Below, piece after piece: positions 15,568 through 23,421 of a stretch of DNA of 64,000 nt. Origin of the DNA: Porphyromonadaceae bacterium UBA7203 (GTDB lineage: Bacteria; Bacteroidota; Bacteroidia; Bacteroidales; Muribaculaceae); assembly GCA_002490725.1 (NCBI GenBank), contig DKUN01000019.1, forward strand, positions 1 to 64,000, read 5' to 3'. A model generated the notes under the pieces. It ran no database searches. It saw only the letters and a list, made by a program, of their open reading frames with translations, and was not told the origin of the DNA. The first letter of the stretch is position 1. Each line of letters starts with the position of its first letter. A program made the translations under genes and the position numbers.

Positions 15568-16440
15568 TTAAAATCCGGTAGTGCGTCGGCGGTCTATTAC
15601 GTGAAGGGGCAGATAGTCAGGCGACTTAGGGTCGAGGCTGTTGCGGCGCACAAGTTGCGACGCATGTATGTAATAGCCGTCGCGGTCGTAGATGGCCACG
15701 TGGGTTATGCGCCCTGTTTTGCGGTTGCCGAAAAATATGAGGTCGCCGGCCTGAAGCGAGTCGGCGCTGACTTCGCGCCCTGTCTGAGCCTGCTGCCAGG
15801 CATCGCGCGGAAGCAGACGGCCTTGGGCGGCATAGGCCATGCGCACGAGGCCCGAGCAGTCCATGCCTTTGCTCGACAGTCCGCCCCAGAGGTAGGGCAC
15901 TCCCATATAGCGGGCGGCAAAGTGGGGCAGGGCCTCGGGGTCGAACGGGCGTGCGCGCAGCGAGTCGAGCGGGGTGGTGGCGCCCCGGGGGTGTAGAATC
16001 ATGCGGCCGTCGGGCAGGCGGAGCGAGTCGCCATCGAGTTCAAGCACGTCGCCGGCCACCAGGTCGGTGCGGCAGTCGGCGTCGTGGAGCTCATAGGGGG
16101 CGGTAATCATTACTTTTGCGGCGCGCCGCCACTGCTCCATGCGTCGGTTCGACGGAAACACGAGCGAGTGGTTTATTATCCACCCTTCATAGCCGTCGGG
16201 AGTGCGCACTCTGCTCCATTCCGTTCTGCGTTCCAGCACGTCGACCTCGGTGCCCATCAGCGCCTGGCTGACCTGTTCGGCTCCATGGCTCGGACGCGCA
16301 CGCATGCTCACCACGCTGAGCCGGGCAATGGCCTTGCCGTCGTCGGCGGTCTTCTGCCCGTAAGCAAAAGTGGCGGCGCCGCCAAGCAGCACCGCCACGA
16401 TTGTTAACAGTCGATGTTTAAACGAGCGAGTTGATGACAT
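15568..16440 (-). CDS. NlpC/P60 (C40) cell-wall peptidase
   Basis: 290 residues from ATG at 16440. A 37-residue upstream extension is open but basic and unlike a signal sequence, whereas the signal peptide (KHRLLTIVAVLLGGAATFAYG) follows this ATG. An SH3b domain (about residues 38-105) precedes the NlpC/P60 domain (about residues 170-290). The catalytic triad is Cys195 (GMDCSGLV), His247 (ITHVAIYD) and His259 (YYIHASQ). It likely cleaves peptidoglycan stem peptides (gamma-D-Glu-diamino acid) in the periplasm. The start lies within the last 23 nt of glmM, so translation is coupled. Confidence 0.9.
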   Translation of the reverse strand: MSSTRSFKHRLLTIVAVLLGGAATFAYGQKTADDGKAIARLSVVSMRARPSHGAEQVSQALMGTEVDVLERRTEWSRVRTPDGYEGWIINHSLVFPSNRRMEQWRRAAKVMITAPYELHDADCRTDLVAGDVLELDGDSLRLPDGRMILHPRGATTPLDSLRARPFDPEALPHFAARYMGVPYLWGGLSSKGMDCSGLVRMAYAAQGRLLPRDAWQQAQTGREVSADSLQAGDLIFFGNRKTGRITHVAIYDRDGYYIHASQLVRRNSLDPKSPDYLPLHVIDRRRTTGF

Positions 16441-17803
16441 CCTTGATCTGACATGCGAGTTCCTCGGCCTGTTCCATGGTTGAGGCTTCGGAGTAGATGC
16501 GGATAATCGGCTCGGTGTTGCTCTTGCGCAGGTGTACCCACTTGTCGGCAAAGTCGATTTTCACACCGTCTATGTCGGTGATTTCTTCGCTGGCGAATTT
16601 CTCCTTCACGGCAGCGAGAATGGCGTCGACGTCGATTTCAGGTGTGAGTTCGATTTTGTTCTTTGCAATTGCGTAGGGAGGATAGCCGGCTTTGAGCTCG
16701 GTCACCTTTTTGCCGCTCTTGGCCATGAGGGTCAGGAACAGGGCTACGCCAACCAGGGCGTCGCGGCCGTAGTGGAGTTCGGGGTAGATTACGCCGCCGT
16801 TGCCTTCGCCGCCGATAACGGCGCCGGTGCGCTTCATTTCGGTGGTGACGTTGACCTCACCGACAGCCGATGCACTGTAGGTGCAGCCGTGGGCGCGGGT
16901 AACGTCGCGGAGTGCGCGCGAGGAGCTGAGGTTGCTGACGGTAGCGCCGGGGGTGTGGCTCAGCACGTAGTCGGCTACGGCAACCAGGGTGTATTCCTCG
17001 ACAAACATCTCGCCGTTTTCCATGACGATGGCCAGGCGGTCAACGTCGGGGTCAACGACAAAGCCCACGTCGGCCTTGCCCTGCTTCATCAGGTCGGCGA
17101 TCTGGGTGAGGTTTTCGGGAATGGGTTCGGGGGTGTGGGCGAACTTGCCGGTAGCTTCGCAGTTGAGTTCAACAACGTTGGCAACGCCGAGAGCGCGGAG
17201 CAGCTTCGGAATCACGATGCCGCCAACTGAGTTTACGGCGTCGATGGCCACGGTGAAGTTAGCCTTGCGGATAGCTTCGACGTCGACCAGCGGCAGGGCG
17301 AGCACTGAGTCGATGTGCTTGCTGTCGTAGGTGTTGTTGATGAATTCGTGGCCGAGGTCGTCGACTTCGGCAAAGGTATAGTCGTCGGCAGCGGCGATAG
17401 CGAGCACTTCGGCTCCTTCGGCTGCGTTGAGGAATTCGCCGTGGTGGTTGAGGAGTTTGAGCGCGTTCCACTGCTTGGGGTTGTGCGACGCGGTCAGGAT
17501 GATGCCGCCGCAGGCGCCTTCGGCGGTAACGGCGATTTCGGTGGTGGGGGTAGATGCCAGGCCGATGTTGACAACGTCAAAGCCCATGCCCATCAGAGTG
17601 CCGGCAACGAGTTTGTCGACCATAACGCCGCTGAGGCGGGCGTCGCGGCCAACAACGATGGTGTTGCTCTTGACCGGGGTGGTTTTACGGATGAATTTTG
17701 CGTAGGCCGCGGTGAATTTCACTACGTCCAGCGGGCTGAGGCCTTCTCCGGGAGCTCCGCCGATGGTTCCGCGGATGCCCGAAATGGATTTGATGAGTGA
17801 CAT
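16418..17803 (-). CDS. glmM: Phosphoglucosamine mutase-type phosphohexomutase
   Basis: 461 residues, alpha-D-phosphohexomutase family. The active-site phosphoserine loop TASHNP is at 104-109 (Ser106). The metal loop DPDVDR is at 251-256, the sugar-specificity loop GEGNGG follows, and the phosphate-binding loop RKSNTEPIIRIY is near the end. It converts glucosamine-6-P to glucosamine-1-P for UDP-GlcNAc, though the Bacteroidetes enzyme might also act on mannose or glucose phosphates. It follows DUF4827 after 26 nt, a gap made of imperfect ATATCAATC repeats. The NlpC peptidase lies downstream, so precursor synthesis and wall cleavage share an operon. Confidence 0.88.
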   Translation of the reverse strand: MSLIKSISGIRGTIGGAPGEGLSPLDVVKFTAAYAKFIRKTTPVKSNTIVVGRDARLSGVMVDKLVAGTLMGMGFDVVNIGLASTPTTEIAVTAEGACGGIILTASHNPKQWNALKLLNHHGEFLNAAEGAEVLAIAAADDYTFAEVDDLGHEFINNTYDSKHIDSVLALPLVDVEAIRKANFTVAIDAVNSVGGIVIPKLLRALGVANVVELNCEATGKFAHTPEPIPENLTQIADLMKQGKADVGFVVDPDVDRLAIVMENGEMFVEEYTLVAVADYVLSHTPGATVSNLSSSRALRDVTRAHGCTYSASAVGEVNVTTEMKRTGAVIGGEGNGGVIYPELHYGRDALVGVALFLTLMAKSGKKVTELKAGYPPYAIAKNKIELTPEIDVDAILAAVKEKFASEEITDIDGVKIDFADKWVHLRKSNTEPIIRIYSEASTMEQAEELACQIKDVINSLV

Positions 17804-17829
17804 GATTGATATGATTGATATGAGATTGA

Positions 17830-18477
17830 TTAAATCTTCGACGGGTAGTAGCGGAGGTTGTAAACGTAGGGATAAACCGACGATACTTCCTGCACCGGAC
17901 CGAGATATGACTTGATAATGAGGTGGACGTGGCAGTTCAGGCGCAGATATTCAAGCGGCACCTGAATGCCGTCGCCCCACTGCAGGGTCGACTCGAGGGT
18001 GGTGTTCTTGAAGCGGAAGCTTGTGGGGAGCGATGAGATGTCGGCTTCGTTGCCCGAGGCTTCCCATGTGCCGTATTTATAGCCGAAAGCAAGGTTATAG
18101 CGCGTAAAGCGGAAGTAAACCTGCTGGTCCTCTATGGCGTAGTCGCCTGTGCCGGGGTCAATCACCTGCATGTAAACGTAGCCTTCATCGTCCATGCGGT
18201 AGTAGGGGGTGCGGCTCTCGGCAATGGCCTGCAGTTCCGACCGGTCGGTCACTTCGGCGAATTCGCGGCGGAATCCCTCGTCGGCAAGCACGTCTTGGGT
18301 GGAGATGAACGCGCGGTCGGCGGGCACGGAGGTGATTACGGGATAGTTGGCAAGGTAGGCGTTGACGGCGTGGTTTTCGTCGCGGAGAAGGTCGGCATAG
18401 CTTTCCTTGTCTTTACACGACGATGCGAGCGCGACAGTCAGGCACGCCCACATCAGGTATATTATGCTCTTTTTCAT
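17830..18477 (-). CDS. DUF4827 lipoprotein
   Basis: 215 residues. The signal peptide ends at the lipobox LASSC (Cys21). The rest matches DUF4827 in length and content (Y-R-M-D-x-x-G-Y-V-Y-M-Q-V, then YFRFTRYNL and a C-terminal LRYYPSK). The pattern of a small lipoprotein with a surface-exposed beta-barrel resembles FKBP-like folds, but catalytic activity is not established. In Bacteroidales it is regularly found between nrnA and glmM, as here. Its ATG overlaps the nrnA stop by 4 nt. Confidence 0.85.
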   Translation of the reverse strand: MKKSIIYLMWACLTVALASSCKDKESYADLLRDENHAVNAYLANYPVITSVPADRAFISTQDVLADEGFRREFAEVTDRSELQAIAESRTPYYRMDDEGYVYMQVIDPGTGDYAIEDQQVYFRFTRYNLAFGYKYGTWEASGNEADISSLPTSFRFKNTTLESTLQWGDGIQVPLEYLRLNCHVHLIIKSYLGPVQEVSSVYPYVYNLRYYPSKI

Positions 18478-19523
18478 GATTGACGGGATAATCTGGGTTT
18501 AGGCAGGTATTGGTCAAACCGGGGCATGGCTTCGCGGAGCGTTGCGATGCAGTCGGTCAGCGACCCTTTGAATTCGGCGCCGGCAGCGTTGAGGTGGCCT
18601 CCGCCGCCAAACACCTGTTTGCACACTTCGTTGACAGGAAACGACCCCTTGCTGCGCATGCTCACCTTGATTTGGCCGGGGTCTTCGCGCAGATATACGC
18701 TCCAGATGATTTCGGGCATTGCAAGCGGTTTGTTGACCAGGCCTTCGGTGTCGCCCTTTTCGTAGCTGAAGCGTTGCAGCTCGTCGGCGTCGAGGGTAAT
18801 GAGCGAGCAGCGGTGGTCGGTCAGGAGTTCCATCTTTTCCGACAGAGCGTAGCCGTTGAGTCTGAGCGAACTTTCGCTGAATGTGTTGCACGCGCGCTGA
18901 TAGAGTCGGTCTTTGTCGATGCCTTTTTTGAGCAGTTCGGCTATGACAATGTAGAGGTCGGGCTCGTTGGAGTTATAGCTGAAGTTGCCGGTGTCGGTCA
19001 TCATGCCGGTGAAGATGCACTCGGCGGCCTGGCGGTCAATGCGGTCAAACAGCTCCAGGCGGCAGAGCATCCTGAACACGAGCATCGACGTCGAACTGGC
19101 CTCGGGATGGCTTATGATGACGTCGGCAAAGTCGCCCGGATGAAGGTGATGGTCAATCAACACTTTCGGAGCCTTGGTGCCAAGCAGAGCCGGCTCCAGG
19201 CGGTCAACCCGCCGGGGCTCGTTGAAGTCAAGGCAGAAAATCAGGTCGGCTTCGTTGAGCAGCCGGGTGGCAAACTCTTCGTGGCGAGTGTAAGCCACGG
19301 CTTCTTTGGCTCCGGGCAGGAATAAGAGGCTCTTGGGAACCATGTCGGGCGTAACAATGCTGACATTCTTGCCTATGGCGCTGAGAGTGTGAAGCAATCC
19401 CAGCGACGAGCCAATGGCGTCGCCGTCGGGGGTCAGATGGCATGTTATGACCACCCGCTCGCTGCGCGTCAGCAGTTCGCGGATGCGGTCTATGGCCTTT
19501 TCATCAATGACTCGCGAAATCAT
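18474..19523 (-). CDS. nrnA: DHH-family nanoRNase/pAp phosphatase NrnA
   Basis: 349 residues. The DHH domain has CHLTPDGDAIGSSLG (Asp33, Asp35), a LDFNEP motif and IDHHLHPGDF (Asp124-His125-His126), all manganese ligands. The C-terminal DHHA1 domain ends in FGGGGHLNAAGAEFKG. NrnA degrades 2-5 nt RNAs and dephosphorylates 3'-phosphoadenosine 5'-phosphate. It is the first gene of a four-gene minus-strand operon. The promoter at 19528-19559 would begin transcription essentially at the ATG. Confidence 0.93.
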   Translation of the reverse strand: MISRVIDEKAIDRIRELLTRSERVVITCHLTPDGDAIGSSLGLLHTLSAIGKNVSIVTPDMVPKSLLFLPGAKEAVAYTRHEEFATRLLNEADLIFCLDFNEPRRVDRLEPALLGTKAPKVLIDHHLHPGDFADVIISHPEASSTSMLVFRMLCRLELFDRIDRQAAECIFTGMMTDTGNFSYNSNEPDLYIVIAELLKKGIDKDRLYQRACNTFSESSLRLNGYALSEKMELLTDHRCSLITLDADELQRFSYEKGDTEGLVNKPLAMPEIIWSVYLREDPGQIKVSMRSKGSFPVNEVCKQVFGGGGHLNAAGAEFKGSLTDCIATLREAMPRFDQYLPKPRLSRQS

Positions 19524-19527
19524 AGCG

Positions 19528-19559
19528 CAAATTTAATGTTTTTCCGTTCTCCACGCAAC
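19528..19559 (-). promoter_or_regulatory. nrnA promoter, essentially leaderless
   Basis: The minus strand has GTTG (19559-19556), a 20-nt spacer and TAAATTTG (19535-19528), 5 nt before the ATG at 19523. Transcription would start at or just before the start codon. Confidence 0.5.
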
Positions 19560-19577
19560 TTTTTAGCGATTTTTTGC

Positions 19578-19585
19578 TATCTTTG
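19578..19585 (+). promoter_or_regulatory. Promoter of the restriction-modification pair
   Basis: TATCTTTG, the exact consensus -7 box, lies 17 nt before the methyltransferase ATG at 19603. No TTTG is present at 19-21 nt upstream, so initiation may need help or be weak. It is divergent from the nrnA promoter. Confidence 0.55.
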
Positions 19586-19602
19586 CAGAAACATGATTTT
19601 CT

Positions 19603-21339
19603 ATGCCCAGAATTAGCAAAGCAACGAAATATAACTGGAAAAGATTGAATGCCACGCCTGAAAACCGGCTGACCGCGCGCGCCAACAAGACGGCGTCGCA
19701 GCGGTTGGTCGTGGCCGTAGGCTATCTGAAAGACGCCGTAGCCGACCGCCTGCTCGAGCGGCTCGGGCGACTCGACGCGGAGGTGGCCGACATCATGTAT
19801 TCGCTTTGCCTGATTGCGCTGGAGCAGGCCGGCATTGCCGACAGGCCGCACGTGCGCTCATTTATCGAGGCTCGCGGCGGGGAGTTCAGGCCGGTCGACA
19901 TAGAGGTCGAGGCCGATACGTTCACACGCGGTATCGATGTGCTCGGATTCGTGTACCAGTCGCTCGTGGCCGAGGGGGTGCGCAATGTCAGCGGAATCTA
20001 CTATACCCCCCGCAGTGTTGCAGGCTATCTGGTCGGGAATCATGCGCTCGGGCCGGAAACGACAGTACTCGACCCCTGTTGCGGCAGCGGCGCATTCCTG
20101 CTGTCGGTCAATGGTGTGGCGCCTGAAAACCTCTATGGCTTCGATGTCGACCCTGTTGCGGTGATGATAGCATCGGTCAATCTGTTGTTGAAATATCCCG
20201 ACCGTGTCTTTGTGCCGCGCATCTACCGTTACGATTTTCTCGACAAAGGGGCTCACGCCGATGCGGCGCCGGAGATTCCCTGGCAGTTCGACTTTATTTT
20301 CACCAACCCGCCGTGGGGTGCCGACCGCATTGCTGCCTACAGGAGCTTTTTCCCGGAAATCAAGTCGGGAGAGCGTGCTTCCATGGTCATTGCCGAATCG
20401 CTGCGCCGGCTGCGCAGTGGCGGCCGGGCCTGCTTTCTGCTTCCGCTGTCGCTGCTGACCACACGCGCTCACGGCGACATACGCCGGATTCTGCTCAGCT
20501 ACACCCGCATTGACCGGATTCACAATCTTGACGGTCGGTTTGACGGCGTTTTTACGCGTTTTTTTGCTATCGACGTGTCGGCGTGCAGGGTCGATAGCCA
20601 GAATTATCAGGTGATTGATGGCCGCGGTGACGCTGCCGGGGTGAGCATAGCGCAGGCCGATTACCGCTGCGGCGACATACCGATGGCTGCTCCCTCGCCG
20701 ACGGGCCGGGCTGTCATTGACCGCATGGAGGCCGCGCGTTTTACCGACCTCGGCGGAAGCCGATGGGCGCTCGGCATTGTTACGGGCGACAACAAAAAAA
20801 AATTGTTTGATTCGCCGCGTCAGGGCGCCGAGCCGATAGTTACCGGGCGCGATGTCTGCCCGATGGGGCTGACCGAGCCGGCAAAATATATTGTCTTTGC
20901 CCCCGACACATTCCAGCAGTGCGCTCCCGAGGCGATTTATCGCGCCGAAGAGAAGCTGATTTACAGGTTTATAGCCGGGTATCCGGTTGTTGCCTACGAT
21001 GACGGGCGCCGATTGTGTCTGAACAGCGCCAACATCGTTGTGCCTGACCTTGAGACCATTTCCGTAAAGAGTGCATGCGTGTTGTTGAACTCCATGCTCT
21101 ACAGGTTTTATTACCAAAGTCGGTTCAAGGATGTCAAGGTGCTTAAAAGCAATCTGGCAAGCCTGCCTTTTCCACGCCTGTCGGCCGAGACTGACTCGCG
21201 GATATCGGGTTTGCTCGATGCCTACATGGCCGGCGCATGCGGGCGCGAAGAACTCGACGGCGCCGTGTTTGACCTGTTCGGTCTGTCGCCCGCCGAGAAA
21301 GATTATGTAATGAACTGTTTTCAAGAAGAAACCAAATGA
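19603..21339 (+). CDS. Type II N6-adenine DNA methyltransferase (gamma class, TaqI/Eco57I-like)
   Basis: 578 residues. A basic N-terminal helical region (about 1-130) is followed by an IYYTPRSVAGYLV segment, then SAM-binding motif I VLDPCCGSG at 155-163 and catalytic motif IV NPPW at 235-238. The order I then IV, and Asn in NPPW, mark an amino-methyltransferase that modifies adenine. The C-terminal part (about 375-540) resembles a TaqI-type target-recognition domain. The target site cannot be read from sequence. It overlaps the endonuclease gene by 4 nt. It lacks a nuclease motif of its own, so it is not a fused type IIG enzyme. Confidence 0.88.
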   Translation: MPRISKATKYNWKRLNATPENRLTARANKTASQRLVVAVGYLKDAVADRLLERLGRLDAEVADIMYSLCLIALEQAGIADRPHVRSFIEARGGEFRPVDIEVEADTFTRGIDVLGFVYQSLVAEGVRNVSGIYYTPRSVAGYLVGNHALGPETTVLDPCCGSGAFLLSVNGVAPENLYGFDVDPVAVMIASVNLLLKYPDRVFVPRIYRYDFLDKGAHADAAPEIPWQFDFIFTNPPWGADRIAAYRSFFPEIKSGERASMVIAESLRRLRSGGRACFLLPLSLLTTRAHGDIRRILLSYTRIDRIHNLDGRFDGVFTRFFAIDVSACRVDSQNYQVIDGRGDAAGVSIAQADYRCGDIPMAAPSPTGRAVIDRMEAARFTDLGGSRWALGIVTGDNKKKLFDSPRQGAEPIVTGRDVCPMGLTEPAKYIVFAPDTFQQCAPEAIYRAEEKLIYRFIAGYPVVAYDDGRRLCLNSANIVVPDLETISVKSACVLLNSMLYRFYYQSRFKDVKVLKSNLASLPFPRLSAETDSRISGLLDAYMAGACGREELDGAVFDLFGLSPAEKDYVMNCFQEETK

Positions 21340-22082
21340 ATATACTCAACGATAACATCAACGAACTCTTGCAGCAGCTGCCCGCACCTGACGCCGCCAG
21401 GCTCAGGGCCGCAGCTGGCATGTATAAAGACATGTATCCGTTTAACAGTACGGAATATCTTATAAACGGTCTGATGGAAGCGGGGGTGCTCTCGCCCGCT
21501 GATTATCAGACCATGAGGACGGAATATTGCGCCCGCAACAGATACATAGACCTGTTCTCATATGCCCCGCGATCGTTCGGCGAAACGTGGGGTCAGCCCC
21601 ATTTGCTGGCCGAGGTGCCCGGAATGCTGCAGGCCTGCACGGCGCTTGATGCGAACTTCAGGGGTGAATATGACCTCTGGTTCAATGGAATCAAAGTTGA
21701 AGTCAAGGCTTCGCGCGTGGCCAAGAAGCAGTCGGGCGGCACTCTGGCCTCGAAGGCCCTCGTCAAGAGCCTTTGGCTTCAGAATCGCGAGCCTTTCGAC
21801 ATGAACTTTCAGCAGCTCAAGCCCGATTGCTGCGACGTGTTCGTGTGGATGGCCGTGTGGAGCGACTGTATCGACTATTGGGTCATACCTGCACAGGATA
21901 TAAAGAAACATCGGAGCTTCAGCAATCAGCACCGCGGGTCGCAAACCGCCGCCAACGGCGCGGTTGTCGAGGGGCAGTTTCATATCAACCATAGCAATTA
22001 TGACGATATGAATTGTTATAAAGTTAATGTCGCCGACATCGGTGAAAAGATAACTCTCCTAAGGGCTACAGGAAAAATCTGA
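21336..22082 (+). CDS. PD-(D/E)XK restriction endonuclease
   Basis: 248 residues. The nuclease core is visible as D113-x8-E122-V-K124 in the segment GEYDLWFNGIKVEVKAS, preceded by a helical N-terminal region with RNRYIDLFSYAPR. The family signature and the ATGA overlap with an adenine methyltransferase make it the cognate restriction enzyme. The last codon and stop lie inside the stem of the terminator at 22073-22099. The methyltransferase is translated first, which would let the host be protected before the nuclease accumulates. I cannot name the recognised site. Confidence 0.8.
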   Translation: MNILNDNINELLQQLPAPDAARLRAAAGMYKDMYPFNSTEYLINGLMEAGVLSPADYQTMRTEYCARNRYIDLFSYAPRSFGETWGQPHLLAEVPGMLQACTALDANFRGEYDLWFNGIKVEVKASRVAKKQSGGTLASKALVKSLWLQNREPFDMNFQQLKPDCCDVFVWMAVWSDCIDYWVIPAQDIKKHRSFSNQHRGSQTAANGAVVEGQFHINHSNYDDMNCYKVNVADIGEKITLLRATGKI

Positions 22083-22099
22083 CCGACCGTCAGATTTTT
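22073..22099 (+). terminator. Terminator overlapping the endonuclease stop codon
   Basis: AAAAATCTGAC and GTCAGATTTTT form a perfect 11-bp stem with a 5-nt loop. The TGA stop (22080-22082) sits in the left arm. The A5/T5 ends make it potentially bidirectional. Confidence 0.75.
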
Positions 22100-22125
22100 G
22101 ATTGCTATAGTTTAAAGTTTTTTAG

Positions 22126-22133
22126 TAAATTTG
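22126..22133 (+). promoter_or_regulatory. hflX promoter, near-leaderless
   Basis: TAAATTTG lies 7 nt before the hflX ATG at 22141, with an ATTG at 22101-22104 giving a 21-nt spacer. Transcription would start at or next to the start codon. Confidence 0.5.
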
Positions 22134-22140
22134 CAGTCTT

Positions 22141-23379
22141 ATGAAAGACATGATACTTAATAAGGAGGTCAATGAGCGCGCAGTGCTCGTGGGTCTCATC
22201 ACTCCGCGCCAGCCCGAGCAGAAGGCGCTGGAATATCTTGACGAACTTGCCTTTCTGGCTGACACGGCCGGAGCCGAAACCGTGAAAGTATTCACGCAAC
22301 GACTTGACCATGCCGATACGCGCACTTTTGTCGGTAAAGGCAAGTTGCAGGAAATCAAGCAATATGTCGAGGAAAATGAAATCGGCATGGTGATTTTCGA
22401 CGATGACCTTTCAACCAAGCAGGTTTCAAACATTGAGCGCGAACTGCAGGTCAAGATTCTTGACCGCACGTCGCTGATTCTCGACATCTTTGCCAAGCGT
22501 GCGCAGACCGCCACGGCCAAAACCCAGGTAGAACTCGCCCAGTATCAGTATCTGCTTCCGCGCCTGACGCGAATGTGGACCCACCTTGAGCGTCAGCGAG
22601 GCGGCATCGGCATGCGCGGCCCCGGTGAAACTCAGATTGAAACCGACCGCCGCATCATCCTTGACCGCATTTCGCGTCTCAAAAAGGAACTCGAAAGCAT
22701 TGACCGCCAAAAGAACATTCAGCGCAAAAACCGCGGTAAACTGACCCGAGTGGCCCTGGTCGGCTACACCAATGCCGGTAAATCCACGCTGATGAACGTT
22801 TTGAGCAAGAGCGAGGTTTTTGCCGAAAACAAACTGTTTGCAACGCTTGACACGACGGTGCGTAAGGTCATTATCGACAATCTGCCGTTTCTGCTGACCG
22901 ACACCGTCGGCTTTATACGCAAACTCCCGACCCATCTGGTCGACTCCTTCAAGAGCACGCTCGACGAAGTGCGCGAGGCCGACATCCTGCTCCACGTGGT
23001 CGACATAAGCCACCCCCAGTTCGAGGAACAGATCGAGGTGGTGAACCGCACGCTCCAGGAGGTGTGTGGCGCGGCCGAGAAGCCGATGATTATGGTGTTC
23101 AACAAAATCGACGCCTTTACCTTCAAGCCTAAAGACGCCGATGACCTGACGCCGCGTACCCGCGAGAACATTCCCCTTGAGGAACTGGAGCAGACGTGGA
23201 TGGCCAAGCTCAACGGCAAGTGTGTGTTCATTTCCGCCAAAAAGGAAACCGGCATAGACAAACTCAAACAGATTGTTTATGACGACGCCAAGGCCATACA
23301 CCTCGAGCGCTTCCCCTACAACGACTTTCTCTATCAGACCTACGAAGGGCTCGACGACGAATCGTCGGCCGCGGAGTAA
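22141..23379 (+). CDS. hflX: Ribosome-associated GTPase HflX
   Basis: 412 residues. An N-terminal HflX domain has the family motif VGKGKLQEI. The glycine-rich linker RQRGGIGMRGPGETQIETDRR precedes the G domain: G1 GYTNAGKST at 208-216, G3 DTVGF at 254-258 and G4 NKID at 321-324. HflX splits stalled or hibernating 70S ribosomes. It starts the plus-strand run that continues to hemW. The gap to the next gene is 42 nt without a terminator. Confidence 0.95.
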   Translation: MKDMILNKEVNERAVLVGLITPRQPEQKALEYLDELAFLADTAGAETVKVFTQRLDHADTRTFVGKGKLQEIKQYVEENEIGMVIFDDDLSTKQVSNIERELQVKILDRTSLILDIFAKRAQTATAKTQVELAQYQYLLPRLTRMWTHLERQRGGIGMRGPGETQIETDRRIILDRISRLKKELESIDRQKNIQRKNRGKLTRVALVGYTNAGKSTLMNVLSKSEVFAENKLFATLDTTVRKVIIDNLPFLLTDTVGFIRKLPTHLVDSFKSTLDEVREADILLHVVDISHPQFEEQIEVVNRTLQEVCGAAEKPMIMVFNKIDAFTFKPKDADDLTPRTRENIPLEELEQTWMAKLNGKCVFISAKKETGIDKLKQIVYDDAKAIHLERFPYNDFLYQTYEGLDDESSAAE

Positions 23380-23421
23380 CGAAAAAATAATAAACCACAA
23401 TTGTAAATTCCCCGTACTTGA

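Noticed and set aside
16441..16551. 37-residue extension of the NlpC/P60 protein
   Set aside because: It is Arg/Pro/Ser-rich and would bury the signal peptide; ATG at 16440 is preferred.
17804..17829. Imperfect ATATCAATC repeats between DUF4827 and glmM as a regulatory array
   Set aside because: There are only two to three short copies within a 26-nt translational spacer; too little to claim a binding site.
19858..21324. 488-residue ORF antisense to the methyltransferase
   Set aside because: The sense strand has intact methyltransferase motifs; the antisense reading shows no family features.
22426..23400. 324-residue ORF antisense to hflX
   Set aside because: hflX is complete with all GTPase motifs; the antisense ORF has none.
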